Shown here: in pieces, positions 1 through 8,064 of the stretch
Numbering within the stretch: position 1 is the stretch's first letter
Layout: each line of letters begins with the position of its first letter
Source: Clostridia bacterium
GTDB taxonomy: Bacteria; Bacillota; Clostridia; Christensenellales; DTU072
Reading direction: 5' to 3'
Assembly: GCA_017461065.1 (NCBI GenBank)
Contig: JAFTZC010000021.1
Coordinates: 1 to 34,313 of the forward strand
Length of the DNA: 34,313 nt
Notes under the pieces: model-generated
Seen by the model: the letters and a program-made list of their open reading frames with translations, nothing else
What the model was told of the DNA's origin: nothing
The model's database searches: none
Position numbers and translations under genes: made by a program

Positions 1-198
1 AAGGAACTAAGAATAGCAAAAGGGGTTTCTCAAAAGGAAATCGCAAACGCAATAGGGGTGGACGTCAGCTCAATTTCCTATTGGGAACGGGATATCTATG
101 AGCCAAAAGCCAATTATATAGCAAAAATGGCACGGTTTTTTGCCGTCAGCGCCGATTTTTTGCTTGGTCTTGAGGACGAAATCGGTAATAAAATTTAG
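1..198 (+). CDS. XRE-family helix-turn-helix regulator, 3' part
   Basis: This is the C-terminal 65 residues of a protein whose start lies outside the window, read in frame from base 1 to a TAG stop. The visible part carries a Cro/C1-type helix-turn-helix: the segment VSQKEIANAIGV is helix 2, followed by SSISYWERD, the recognition-helix region with the usual S-x-W-E-R pattern. The end, FFAVSADFLLGLED, is the standard close of this fold in single-domain XRE repressors. Only a few residues follow it, so the full protein is probably little more than the DNA-binding domain. Targets cannot be told. A hairpin terminator follows at once. Confidence 0.85.
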   Translation, partial: KELRIAKGVSQKEIANAIGVDVSSISYWERDIYEPKANYIAKMARFFAVSADFLLGLEDEIGNKI

Positions 199-211
199 GG
201 GAAATTACGTA

Positions 212-234
212 GAGCCGAAAGGCTCGTTTTTTTT
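212..234 (+). terminator. Rho-independent terminator after the XRE gene
   Basis: A 5-base-pair GAGCC/GGCTC stem closed by a GAAA tetraloop is followed by G and a run of eight T. It separates the XRE gene from the PerR-like unit. Confidence 0.85.
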
Positions 235-301
235 GCCCATTAAGGCTAAATCAAGCCAAAATTTAATTTGGAAAATTTTTGAATTTTTTTCATAAAATCT
301 A

Positions 302-330
302 TTGACAAATGATTTGAGTTGTGATTTACT
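302..330 (+). promoter_or_regulatory. Promoter of the PerR-like gene
   Basis: TTGACA at 302-307 is followed after 17 bases by TTTACT at 325-330, a weak -10. The operator-like repeats at 326-351 cover the -10 and presumed start point, which fits autoregulation. Confidence 0.6.
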
Positions 331-351
331 AGTAATAGTTACTAATAGTGA
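326..351 (+). promoter_or_regulatory. Putative PerR/Fur-type operator (two palindromes)
   Basis: TTACTAGTAA at 326-335 is a perfect 10-base palindrome. It is followed by TTACTAATAGTGA at 339-351, an imperfect inverted repeat with TTACTA and TAGTGA half sites. Both resemble the AT-rich inverted repeats bound by PerR and Fur proteins and overlap the -10 region of the PerR-like gene. Binding is inferred from position and symmetry only. Confidence 0.55.
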
Positions 352-372
352 TAAGCAAAGGGAGGTTGCAAA

Positions 373-750
373 ATGAGAAATACAGCTCAAAGAGATACGG
401 TGCTCAAGGTTGTTGAAGCCTCTTGCGACCACCCAACTGCTGAAACTATTTATCTTCGCTGTCGCGAGATAATGCCCGAAATCAGCCTTGGCACGGTTTA
501 TAGGAACCTTAAGGTTTTGGCAGAGCTTGGCAAGATTAGGGAAGTATCAATCTTGAACGCAGGCGACAGATACGACAAGACGATTGGACTACACGCTCAT
601 TTTCGTTGCAAACGTTGTGGATGTGTTTTGGACGTCCCGGCGAACGACTTGGAGACGCTTGAAAAGAGCGTGGAATCCAACACCGGTTTTCAAATTGACG
701 GCACGGAAGTATTGTTCGTAGGCCTATGTGACAAGTGCAAGGCAAACTAA
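373..750 (+). CDS. perR: Fur-family peroxide-sensing regulator, PerR-like
   Basis: The protein has 125 residues with an N-terminal winged helix (PEISLGTVYRNLKVLAELG) and a C-terminal dimer/metal domain. The structural zinc site is present as two CxxC pairs, C79/C82 and C119/C122. The five residues that bind the regulatory metal in Bacillus PerR (H37, D85, H91, H93, D104) have counterparts at matching spacing: H20, D68, H74, H76 and D87. An Asp rather than Glu at the last position is the PerR-type choice. It is about 17 residues shorter at the N terminus than Bacillus PerR. A strong GGAGG at 361-365 fixes the start. PerR proteins repress peroxide-defence genes, and the next gene is a reverse rubrerythrin, a typical target. 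It probably represses itself through the sites at 326-351. Assignment to PerR rather than Fur or Zur rests on residue matching by eye. Confidence 0.85.
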   Translation: MRNTAQRDTVLKVVEASCDHPTAETIYLRCREIMPEISLGTVYRNLKVLAELGKIREVSILNAGDRYDKTIGLHAHFRCKRCGCVLDVPANDLETLEKSVESNTGFQIDGTEVLFVGLCDKCKAN

Positions 751-760
751 TGGTTATAAT

Positions 761-803
761 CGGATAGGGAAATAAAAATCAATCGTGCAGTATCCCAAAT
801 CCG
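761..803 (+). other. Intergenic stem-loop between PerR-like gene and rubrerythrin
   Basis: CGGAT and GGGA at 761-770 pair with TCCC and ATCCG at 793-803, enclosing a 22-base A-rich loop. No T run follows, so it is not a simple terminator. It may be a processing or stability hairpin between the two cistrons. Confidence 0.4.
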
Positions 804-858
804 AAGAATAATAAATAAGCTAAATACAAAAAATCGACGTAAAAAGGAGAATTCAATT

Positions 859-1404
859 ATGGCAAAATACGTATGTAACGTTTGTGGTTATACTCACGAA
901 GGCGATGCAGCTCCGGCTGCTTGCCCCATCTGCAGAGCACCCGCTGAAAAGTTCACCAAGCAAGCAGGCGAACTTACTTGGGCAGCTGAGCACGTTGTTG
1001 GCGTAGCTCAAGGCGCAAGAGAAGATATCATTATGGATTTACGCGCTAACTTCGAAGGCGAATGCTGTGAAGTAGGTATGTATCTTGCAATGGCACGCGT
1101 TGCTCATCGCGAAGGTTATCCCGAAGTAGGTCTCTACTACGAAAAGGCAGCTTGGGAAGAAGCTGAACACGCAGCAAAGTTTGCTGAACTACTTGGCGAA
1201 GTTGTAACCAACTCAACCAAAAAGAACCTTGAGCTCCGTGTTGATGCTGAAAACGGCGCAACCGCAGGCAAGTTTGACCTTGCAAAGCGCGCAAAGGAAC
1301 TCAACCTTGACGCTATCCACGACACCGTACACGAAATGGCACGCGACGAAGCTCGTCACGGCAAAGCATTCGAAGGTCTCCTTAAGAGATATTTCAACAA
1401 ATAA
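859..1404 (+). CDS. Reverse rubrerythrin (rubredoxin domain first)
   Basis: The protein has 181 residues. It starts with a rubredoxin-like FeS4 site, C6/C9 and C22/C25, and continues with a ferritin-like four-helix diiron domain carrying FEGECCE near 65-71, EEAEH at 100-104 and DEARH at 163-167. Classical rubrerythrin has the rubredoxin module at the C terminus; this order is that of the reverse rubrerythrins of Clostridia. These act in the cytoplasm as NAD(P)H-driven peroxidases, and in part O2 reductases, via rubredoxin-type electron donors. Many are controlled by PerR, and here the PerR-like gene lies 108 bases upstream. AAGGAG just before the ATG sets the start. The regular use of GAA, AAG and GCA codons suggests high expression. 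Confidence 0.93.
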   Translation: MAKYVCNVCGYTHEGDAAPAACPICRAPAEKFTKQAGELTWAAEHVVGVAQGAREDIIMDLRANFEGECCEVGMYLAMARVAHREGYPEVGLYYEKAAWEEAEHAAKFAELLGEVVTNSTKKNLELRVDAENGATAGKFDLAKRAKELNLDAIHDTVHEMARDEARHGKAFEGLLKRYFNK

Positions 1405-1430
1405 TCCTATATCCTTTCCTAAATATCAAA

Positions 1431-1471
1431 AAGGAAGCCCACTTTCACTTAGGTGAGGGTGGGCTTTCCTT
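1431..1471. terminator. Bidirectional terminator between convergent genes
   Basis: A long stem pairs AAGGAAGCCCAC at 1431-1442 with GTGGGCTTTCCTT at 1459-1471, with an inner TCAC/GTGA stem. The A run before it is a T run for the minus-strand gene. On the plus strand the T tract is poor, so it fits the minus gene best while also closing the rubrerythrin transcript. Confidence 0.75.
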
Positions 1472-1486
1472 GTGTTGGAATATGAT

Positions 1487-2167
1487 TTAACCGATAACCT
1501 TGTAGCGCAGTCTGAGATAGGAGTTTTCAAGGGGTACGCACTCTATTAGCTCAAGTACGCCAAGGTCTTTTAGCTCGCAGCTATCGTATAGCGATTTTCC
1601 GTCGATTAGCGTAGGCGTATCCTTGCCACCCACTAAAACGGGTGCCACCACCACGTCAACGTAGTCGAGTAGCTTTTCTCGTAGCATTTTTCCGTTGAGC
1701 GTGCCACCCGTTTGCACGGTAATGCGTTCGCAACCGAATTTGGTTTTGAGTTCCGTTAGCGCCCCTGCAAGGTCAAGCTCGCTTTGCAGTATTATATGCA
1801 AGTTATCGGCTTCAACCGAGAATGCAGGGTGGTTTTCGTTGGTGGTAACCAAAACGAACTTGTCCGAAAGGGCCGTAAAGTATCTTACGCCTTGCTCGTT
1901 TAGGTTTTTGTTGTCTATTAGGACGAATGAAACGGGGGATTTTGACGGCATAGGCCTACTATTTGCGCCGATTTTTGCTTGCGTACGACCAGAGCCAAGT
2001 GACCACAAGTCGGTGGTTTGCTCAATTTCGTAGTATTGGTGTAAGCCTTCTTTGACTCCCGTAATCGTGGGGAAGTCTTTGTCAACGTCAAGGTTATCGC
2101 TCGCGCCCGTGCTGATTTTTCCGTCGACGGACGTAAGCATAAATAGCGTGGTAATTGGTCTATCCAT
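1487..2167 (-). CDS. RibD C-terminal-domain (DHFR-like) reductase
   Basis: The protein has 226 residues and is a stand-alone RibD_C domain, the dihydrofolate-reductase-like fold that in riboflavin synthesis reduces the ribosylamino-pyrimidine with NADPH. Family signatures are FMLTSVDGKIS at the N terminus, LGSGRTQ near residue 57, the glycine-rich VQTGGTLNGKML near 150, and VVVAPVLVGGKDTPTL near 170. There is no cytidine-deaminase-like domain, so it is not full RibD. Such orphans act as pyrimidine reductases or as reductases of unknown substrate. It is monocistronic, with an AGGAG ribosome site at 2174-2178 (minus strand) and its own promoter. The domain call is firm; the substrate is open. 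Confidence 0.85.
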   Translation of the reverse strand: MDRPITTLFMLTSVDGKISTGASDNLDVDKDFPTITGVKEGLHQYYEIEQTTDLWSLGSGRTQAKIGANSRPMPSKSPVSFVLIDNKNLNEQGVRYFTALSDKFVLVTTNENHPAFSVEADNLHIILQSELDLAGALTELKTKFGCERITVQTGGTLNGKMLREKLLDYVDVVVAPVLVGGKDTPTLIDGKSLYDSCELKDLGVLELIECVPLENSYLRLRYKVIG

Positions 2168-2194
2168 TTTGTGCTCCTAAATTCTAATATGAAT

Positions 2195-2223
2195 ATTGTA
2201 GCATATCGGAAAGCGTCTTTCAA
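2195..2223 (-). promoter_or_regulatory. Promoter of the RibD_C-type gene
   Basis: On the minus strand TTGAAA (2218-2223) is followed after 17 bases by TACAAT (2195-2200), 27 bases ahead of the start codon. It diverges from the aroB promoter. Confidence 0.7.
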
Positions 2224-2264
2224 TGGGGGATAGGCAAAAAGACTCCTTTGCTTTTAGATTACTA

Positions 2265-2293
2265 TTGACAAATCACGCGCGTGATAGTAATAT
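2265..2293 (+). promoter_or_regulatory. Promoter of the aroB operon with palindromic spacer
   Basis: TTGACA at 2265-2270 and TAATAT at 2288-2293 are 17 bases apart. The spacer is largely filled by ATCACGCGCGTGAT (2272-2285), a perfect 14-base palindrome placed like a repressor operator. The binding protein is unknown. Confidence 0.75.
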
Positions 2294-2326
2294 ATTTACA
2301 TACTTTTGGAGTGTAAAATTTATCGT

Positions 2327-3367
2327 ATGAAAGTTGTTGACGTAAACACGGGTAGACCCTATAAGGTTTTGATTGGAAGTGGTATTTTGGGCGAAGTAGG
2401 CTCCCTTGTCAAGGAAGTGCTTAGTGCTAAAAGACTACTGATTATAACCGACGATATCGTAAATCCACTATATGGTGGCATCGTTGCCGAGTCGCTTGCA
2501 AAAGTCGGCTATGAAGTGGAGTTTTTCGTAATTGAAAACGGCGAGCAAAGCAAGTGCTTGTCCGTATACGGCGCGATACTCAACTATCTTGCCGACGGAA
2601 ACTATACTCGTAAAGACGGTATCGTAGCGCTTGGTGGCGGAGTGGTCGGCGACCTTGCAGGCTTCGTTGCGGCAAGCTACCTTAGGGGTATTCCGTTCGT
2701 ACAAATTCCCACTACGCTCCTTGCTCAAATTGATAGTAGCGTTGGTGGCAAGACGGCAATCGACCTTGAAGCCGGCAAAAACTTGGTTGGTGCGTTTTGG
2801 CAACCCAGCCTTGTGGTTGCAGACGTAAACACCCTTAGCACGCTCCCCCACAAGGAAATCGAAAACGGACTTGGCGAGCTTATCAAGTACGCTTGCTTGA
2901 TGGGTGGCGAGATACTGACCCTTGTAGAACGTGGCTTTGAAAGTAGCCTTGAAAGGGTGGTGGAGCTTGCTGTATCGTATAAGCGCGATATCGTCACCGA
3001 AGACGAGCGCGAGAGTGGCGTTAGAAGGCTCCTTAACCTTGGGCACACCGTTGCGCACGGCATCGAGAAGCTTTCGCACTACACCTATACTCACGGCAAA
3101 GCCGTGGCTTGTGGCATAATGGCTATTGCAAAGGCCGAAAACAAGCTTGGCAACCTAAGCGACGCCGATTACGATAGGCTAAAAGCGCTATACGATTTCT
3201 ACGGATTGGAATACGCTATCGGCTACTCGATTGAAAGCATTTGCGAAGTGGCAAAGGTGGACAAAAAGGCCGAAAACACGGACATAAATTTGGTTATTAT
3301 GCAAGGATACGGCGATTGCAAAGTTCAAAAAATGGCACTTGCCGATTTGGAAGGATACTTACTATGA
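2327..3367 (+). CDS. aroB: 3-dehydroquinate synthase
   Basis: The protein has 346 residues and catalyses the second shikimate-pathway step, turning DAHP into 3-dehydroquinate with NAD+ and a divalent metal. The Rossmann part contains the hallmark GGGVVGDLAGF followed by LRGIPFVQIPTTLLAQID and SSVGGKTAID. The helical metal domain has GLGELIKYA and NLGHTVAHGIE, supplying the metal-binding Glu and His. The length is standard for AroB. I start at ATG 2327; a TTG at 2306 is also in frame, but GGAG at 2308 lies after it and serves the ATG at a somewhat long distance. It is first in a seven-gene operon, and aroQ starts inside its stop codon. DAHP synthase and aroE are not nearby. Confidence 0.95.
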   Translation: MKVVDVNTGRPYKVLIGSGILGEVGSLVKEVLSAKRLLIITDDIVNPLYGGIVAESLAKVGYEVEFFVIENGEQSKCLSVYGAILNYLADGNYTRKDGIVALGGGVVGDLAGFVAASYLRGIPFVQIPTTLLAQIDSSVGGKTAIDLEAGKNLVGAFWQPSLVVADVNTLSTLPHKEIENGLGELIKYACLMGGEILTLVERGFESSLERVVELAVSYKRDIVTEDERESGVRRLLNLGHTVAHGIEKLSHYTYTHGKAVACGIMAIAKAENKLGNLSDADYDRLKALYDFYGLEYAIGYSIESICEVAKVDKKAENTDINLVIMQGYGDCKVQKMALADLEGYLL

Positions 3368-3789
3368 AAAAAATACTCGTACTAAACGGACCAAACCTAA
3401 ATATGCTTGGCATTCGTGAGCCGCAAATTTACGGAAGCCAAAATTACAACGCACTCGTTGAATACGTTTTAAGCTCTGCTAAGGAATTGGGCCTTGACGT
3501 AACCGTCAAGCAAAGCAATTATGAAGGCGAACTCGTAACGCTAATTCAAAACGCGCTTGGCGTATACGACGGCATAGTCATCAACGCAGGTGCATACACG
3601 CACACGTCGGTTGCTATCCTTGACGCCCTAAAGGCAGTATCAATACCTACCGTTGAAGTTCATCTCAGCGACATCAACGCGCGTGACGAGTTTAGGAAGT
3701 TCTCGTATATTTCCCTTTACGCCGAAAAAGTTATCGTCGGCAAAGGTTTCCTTGGCTATCGTGAAGCACTCGAGTATCTTGGTGAATAA
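3364..3789 (+). CDS. aroQ: Type II 3-dehydroquinate dehydratase
   Basis: The protein has 141 residues and carries out the next step after AroB, dehydrating 3-dehydroquinate to 3-dehydroshikimate. It is the small dodecameric type II enzyme: LNGPNLNMLG opens the chain, the catalytic tyrosine is Y23 in IYGS, NAGAYTHTS supplies N74 and H80, and VEVHLSD supplies H100. The usual LSNIHARE stretch reads LSDINARD here, a mild departure near the substrate site, with the core catalytic residues intact. The ATG overlaps the aroB stop as ATGA, indicating translational coupling, and its stop overlaps the next gene by one base. Confidence 0.95.
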   Translation: MKKILVLNGPNLNMLGIREPQIYGSQNYNALVEYVLSSAKELGLDVTVKQSNYEGELVTLIQNALGVYDGIVINAGAYTHTSVAILDALKAVSIPTVEVHLSDINARDEFRKFSYISLYAEKVIVGKGFLGYREALEYLGE

Positions 3790-4748
3790 TGAAAGACGAG
3801 CAAAAGATAAGGCCGCTTGCCATATATCAGCTACTTAAAAATCACACCGACAGTTCGGTGGCTCTTGGCTCGTTTGAGATTGCCAACACGCTTAATTTAG
3901 AAGGTTTGCCAAGTAGCATTAAGGACGTCAAAGACGACGTCAAGCTCCTAAAGGTTTGGGGATTTGGCGTAAGCGAAGTGCCGGGCGAAGACCTTTATTA
4001 CATCAGCAACAAGATATTCAGCGATGCCGAGCTTAGGATTTTGATAGACGCGGTAGAAGCATCGAGCTTTATAACCGAAAAGAAGACGACGGAGCTCGTA
4101 GCTAAGCTTGCGCGCCTTGCAGGTGAGCATAGGGCGGAAAGTTTTAAGAAGCACAGTTCTTTTAAGGGTACCAAGCACACCAACGAGAGTATTTTCAACG
4201 CCGTTGCTACCATCGACCAATGTATCCGTAGCGAGCTAAAGTGCTCCTTCCTATATTTCGACTACGACGTTGAAGGCGCAAGGCTATATCGCAAGGAACG
4301 CAAAAGATATATCGTAAATCCGCTTGCACTCGTTGCGATGGAAGATAACTATTACCTACTCGCTTACGGCGACAAGTATCAAAACGTGGTGCCTTATCGC
4401 GTAGACCGTATGGATAAGGTTATGCCCGAAGCGGAAAGTATCAGCAAAGCCGAGTTTTTAAAAGATTTTGACCTAAACGCCTACACGAAACAAGCTTTTT
4501 CGATGTTCAAAGGGGAGCTTACCGAAGTCTCTCTCGAGTGCGATAGCACTGCAGTTGATGGCATTGTAGACAAGTTTTCCGAAAACGTAAGTATGCTCAA
4601 GCTGAGCGACACCAAATTCCGCGTTAAGGTTAAAGTTCAAGTCAGCCCCACCTTTTTCGGATGGTGTGCAACGAGCGGCGGTCGCATCAAGATAGTTGCG
4701 CCCGAAGAAGTCAAAAAAGCATATTACGAGCATCTTTCGAAGTGCTAA
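3789..4748 (+). CDS. WYL-domain transcriptional regulator (YafY/PafC type)
   Basis: The protein has 319 residues with an N-terminal winged-helix segment (about 1-65) and a WYL domain (about 140-235). The latter has NYYLLAYGDKYQNVVPYRVDRM, with YLL in place of WYL and the R-x-D-R-M end. A C-terminal WCX-like extension follows (FFGWCATSGGRIKIVAPEEV). WYL proteins sense small molecules or nucleic acids and regulate transcription. Its start codon shares one base with the aroQ stop, so it is translated with the shikimate genes and may regulate this operon, perhaps through the palindrome at 2272-2285; that link is inference. Confidence 0.85.
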   Translation: MKDEQKIRPLAIYQLLKNHTDSSVALGSFEIANTLNLEGLPSSIKDVKDDVKLLKVWGFGVSEVPGEDLYYISNKIFSDAELRILIDAVEASSFITEKKTTELVAKLARLAGEHRAESFKKHSSFKGTKHTNESIFNAVATIDQCIRSELKCSFLYFDYDVEGARLYRKERKRYIVNPLALVAMEDNYYLLAYGDKYQNVVPYRVDRMDKVMPEAESISKAEFLKDFDLNAYTKQAFSMFKGELTEVSLECDSTAVDGIVDKFSENVSMLKLSDTKFRVKVKVQVSPTFFGWCATSGGRIKIVAPEEVKKAYYEHLSKC

Positions 4749-4769
4749 CCATATAAGTAAGGAGTAAAT

Positions 4770-5825
4770 ATGGCTCAACAAACGTTAAGTGCAATCGATT
4801 ACTACAAGCAAAGTCCACGCCCCAAAAAGAAGAAGATACTTCTTGCATTCATAGGGATGCTTCTTGCTGCGGCGCTCGTGCTGCTATGTGCATCGTACGG
4901 TATTATTTACGGAGTTACCGTAGCAATCAACAAGCCAATGGACTATAAAGAAGCCGTTGCAAGCGGTAACGTAGCAAGCGGCAACAAAATCCACTTCCTA
5001 AACACGGGCAGTAGCGATTGTATTATTTTGGAGTCAAATGGCCACCTTGCAATGATAGACTGCGCTGAAGACACCGATAATCCCAGGGGATTTGCCGAGC
5101 TTGAGCTCGAAGGATACGAGCAAAGGGTATTGAAGTACGTCAAGGACAACTTCAGGGGCGCAGATGGAAAGGTGCGTTTTGATTTTATACTTGGCACGCA
5201 CTCACACTCCGACCATATCGGTGGATTTGACACCCTTCTCCAAGACCAAGACATTTTGGTGGAAAAGGCCTATCTAAAGCGCTACCACGAAGAAAATATC
5301 AAGGAGCAAGAAGTGGTTGAATGGGATAACCAAGAAGTCTACGACCAAATGGTGGGCGCGGTAAACGCAAGGGGCATCGAGCTAATACAAGATATCCCCA
5401 CCGAGAGTTTTTATCTTGGCACTTTTAAGCTTCGTTTCCTTAACACCCTTGAGCCAACCGAAAAGGATCTTGGCGAAAACGAAAACGCCGTAGCACTTTA
5501 CGTTGAAGACGGCGACAAAAAGATTTTGCTAATGGCAGACGTCAACTATCTTGACGGCGACGAGCAAGCTATCAGCAAGGAAATCGGCAAAGTTGACCTG
5601 CTAAAAGTAGGTCACCACGGCTACGGCTACTCGACGGGCACGCCATTTTTAACCCGTACCCAACCAAAGATTGCTATACTTACCAACGACCGAGCTGATT
5701 CCACTATAACGGTTAGGATGCGCCTAACTCTCAACAGCCGCTCGTCACAATACGGCACTGCCAACTATAACGGAATTATCGCCGTAATAGGGGAAGAAAT
5801 CAAGCTATATAGCAATATACACTAA
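4770..5825 (+). CDS. Membrane-anchored metallo-beta-lactamase-fold hydrolase (ComEC C-domain-like)
   Basis: The protein has 351 residues. A basic N terminus (PRPKKKK) precedes one hydrophobic segment at about 24-48, so the catalytic domain should face outward. The domain resembles the hydrolase part of ComEC/Rec2: HFLNTGSSDCIIL, then the metal motif THSHSDHIGG with H144, H146, D148 and H149, LLMADVN, and VGHHGYGYSTG. The ComEC pore domain is absent. Such stand-alone proteins are thought to cut phosphoesters or nucleic acids outside the cell; the substrate here is unknown. It lies 21 bases after the WYL gene with AAGGAG before the ATG. A short internal duplication (ASGNVASGN) follows the anchor. 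Confidence 0.85.
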   Translation: MAQQTLSAIDYYKQSPRPKKKKILLAFIGMLLAAALVLLCASYGIIYGVTVAINKPMDYKEAVASGNVASGNKIHFLNTGSSDCIILESNGHLAMIDCAEDTDNPRGFAELELEGYEQRVLKYVKDNFRGADGKVRFDFILGTHSHSDHIGGFDTLLQDQDILVEKAYLKRYHEENIKEQEVVEWDNQEVYDQMVGAVNARGIELIQDIPTESFYLGTFKLRFLNTLEPTEKDLGENENAVALYVEDGDKKILLMADVNYLDGDEQAISKEIGKVDLLKVGHHGYGYSTGTPFLTRTQPKIAILTNDRADSTITVRMRLTLNSRSSQYGTANYNGIIAVIGEEIKLYSNIH

Positions 5826-5826
5826 T

Positions 5827-8064
5827 ATGATATTTTCGGATAAATTCATTACGGCAAGCGGAAAAATGAATTCTTTTAGGGCACACGTAAATGCGCCCCT
5901 TATTCGCCGTGAGTTTTATCTTGACGCGGTGCCAAAGTGCGCCGAGCTTACTATTACGGCACTTGGTTTTTACGAGCTATATCTCAACGGGCAAAGGCTA
6001 ACGCGTGGGCTTCTTTCTCCCGGTATTACCAACCCCGACCAGCTTATATATTACGACCGCTACGACGTTACTCCACACTTAAAAAAGGGTGGCAACTGTC
6101 TTGCCCTTATGCTCGGCAACGGTATGCAAAACACCGATTTCAGAGTGTGGGATTTCGACAAAGCTCCCTTTAGAAGCGCGCCTAAAACTGCGCTTGCGTT
6201 GGAGCTTGACGGAGTCCTTTATATGGAGTGCGACGAGCGTTTCAAGTGGGAACCGTCCCCAATAACCTTTGACGACCTTCGCGGTGGCGAGTGGTACGAC
6301 GCACGCCTAAAAAAAGATGGGTTTTCCCTTTACGGCTACGACGATAGCGATTGGCAAAACTGCACCCCTGCAAGCACTCCAAAAGGGGATAAGGTTTTAA
6401 GTATAATCCCACCCATTCAAGTTACGGAAAGGCTAAAGCCAATCAAGATATATCGTGGTATAGGATACCATACGTTTGATTTTGGTGTAAACACCGCCGG
6501 CATAATCGAATTAAAGCTCAAGGGCATAAAGGGTCAAAAACTCGTTATGCAAGTGGGCGAAGTGGCATATAAAGGTAGGGTGTCACAGCGCAATATTACC
6601 TTTAGGTGGAACGTGCTGCCCAAGTACCACTTCCAAGCCGTAAAGTATATTTCAGGCGGTGGCGCCGAAGAATATACTCCGTCATTCACTTACTTTGGCG
6701 GCAGGTACGTAACGGTAAAGGGACTGCTCCCACACCAAGTAAGCGAAGACACGTTGACCTTTTTGGTTATGAACACCGATATGAAAAACAAGGGCGGTTT
6801 TGAAAGTGACTCTGCAGTGCTCAACAAATTGCAGGAGTACACCGTGCGCTCTAACAAAGCCAACTACTACCACTTCCCAACCGATTGTCCGCATAGGGAA
6901 AAGAACGGTTGGACGGGGGATGCCGCTCTTAGCGCCGAGCAGTTCACCTTGAACCACGACACGCGCGATGCTTTTGTAAATTGGCTACGCGCCGTGGTGC
7001 ACGCTCAAAAGGAAAACGGGCAGCTCCCCGGCATCGTGCCTACTTCGGATTGGGGTTACGATTGGGGTAGCGGACCTAATTGGGATAACGCGCTATTCGA
7101 GCTTCCATACGTGCTATACCGCTACTACGGCGACTTGAGTGCAATCAAGGAGTGTAGTGGAGCTATGGTCAAATACCTAAGCTATCTTAAGTCCAAGATT
7201 AGAGCAAACGGCACGGTTGAGTACGGCTTAGGCGATTGGTGTCAAATAGGAGTAAAGCATCGCGCATTCGACACACCGGTTGAAGTGACGGATACCCTTT
7301 GTTGCATAGAGCTTACTCGCAAAGCGGAGTTTATGCTAAGCCTAATTGGAGAGAGCTGCGGCGCTACCCTTGCGCGCGAGTTGAACGCCACTCTCAGAAA
7401 GGGCTTTTTGGAGCACCTTGTCAGCGACGACCTTGAAGTGAACGGAAAGGCCCAAACGGGGCAGGCTATGGCAATACACTACGGCTTGTTTAGTGGTAGC
7501 GATAAGCTCAAGGCCTACGCCCATTTGCTTAGGTACGTAGAGCGCGACGGAAGCGCAATGCGTATAGGCGTGCTTGGCAACCGCGTACTCTTTAGGTTGC
7601 TTGCCGATATGGGTGACGTAGACCTTGCTTTGAAGCTTATTACCCAAGATAAATATCCGTCATTTGCCCATTGGATTACTACCGGTTGTACGGCGCTAAA
7701 GGAAGACTTTACCCACACCCAAAACGCTGCTGCTCCCGTTAGCAAAAAGGACCTTAACTCGCTATACGAGTTTTCGCTAAACCACCACTTTTGGGGTGAT
7801 ATAAGTGCGTTTATGATATGCCATTTGGGTGGAATTAGGGTAAATCCAAACTTAACCGACCCAAGCGAAATCGTAATTACGCATTGTATTCCAAAGGGCT
7901 TGGAAAAGGTACGTGCCTATTACGATAGCGTGGTGGGCAGAGTGGAAACCATAAGGGACGGAAGACGTCTTAAAGTCATCGTTCCAAAGGGGGCTAAGGT
8001 TACGCTAAATTACGGTGGCAGTAGCGTTGTACTAAGAGAAGGAGAAAACGATATAGAGCTATGA
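5827..8064 (+). CDS. GH78-type alpha-L-rhamnosidase-like glycoside hydrolase
   Basis: The protein has 745 residues and no signal peptide, so it should be cytoplasmic. The N-terminal beta-sandwich part has YELYLNGQRLTRGLLSPG, typical of rhamnosidase domains that carry accessory sugar-binding folds. The (alpha/alpha)6 catalytic domain carries DCPHREKNGWTGDA; its D353, E358 and D365 match in spacing the acidic residues known in GH78 enzymes. A C-terminal beta domain ends with LNYGGSSVVLREGEN. The family releases terminal alpha-L-rhamnose from plant or bacterial glycans, often from imported oligosaccharides. It is shorter than many GH78 proteins but appears complete. It starts one base after the preceding stop and overlaps the next gene by four bases. 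No sugar transporter is nearby, so the substrate source is unclear. Confidence 0.88.
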   Translation: MIFSDKFITASGKMNSFRAHVNAPLIRREFYLDAVPKCAELTITALGFYELYLNGQRLTRGLLSPGITNPDQLIYYDRYDVTPHLKKGGNCLALMLGNGMQNTDFRVWDFDKAPFRSAPKTALALELDGVLYMECDERFKWEPSPITFDDLRGGEWYDARLKKDGFSLYGYDDSDWQNCTPASTPKGDKVLSIIPPIQVTERLKPIKIYRGIGYHTFDFGVNTAGIIELKLKGIKGQKLVMQVGEVAYKGRVSQRNITFRWNVLPKYHFQAVKYISGGGAEEYTPSFTYFGGRYVTVKGLLPHQVSEDTLTFLVMNTDMKNKGGFESDSAVLNKLQEYTVRSNKANYYHFPTDCPHREKNGWTGDAALSAEQFTLNHDTRDAFVNWLRAVVHAQKENGQLPGIVPTSDWGYDWGSGPNWDNALFELPYVLYRYYGDLSAIKECSGAMVKYLSYLKSKIRANGTVEYGLGDWCQIGVKHRAFDTPVEVTDTLCCIELTRKAEFMLSLIGESCGATLARELNATLRKGFLEHLVSDDLEVNGKAQTGQAMAIHYGLFSGSDKLKAYAHLLRYVERDGSAMRIGVLGNRVLFRLLADMGDVDLALKLITQDKYPSFAHWITTGCTALKEDFTHTQNAAAPVSKKDLNSLYEFSLNHHFWGDISAFMICHLGGIRVNPNLTDPSEIVITHCIPKGLEKVRAYYDSVVGRVETIRDGRRLKVIVPKGAKVTLNYGGSSVVLREGENDIEL

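Noticed and set aside
2306..2326. TTG start for aroB
   Set aside because: The GGAG sequence lies after the TTG, and family alignment begins at the ATG at 2327.
2468..3094. 208-codon antisense open frame inside aroB
   Set aside because: Shadow of the aroB reading frame; no ribosome site, no recognisable domain.
3241..3363. N-terminal extension of aroQ
   Set aside because: The 41 upstream codons lie in aroB in another frame and are unlike any dehydroquinase; the ATGA overlap at 3364 is the natural start.
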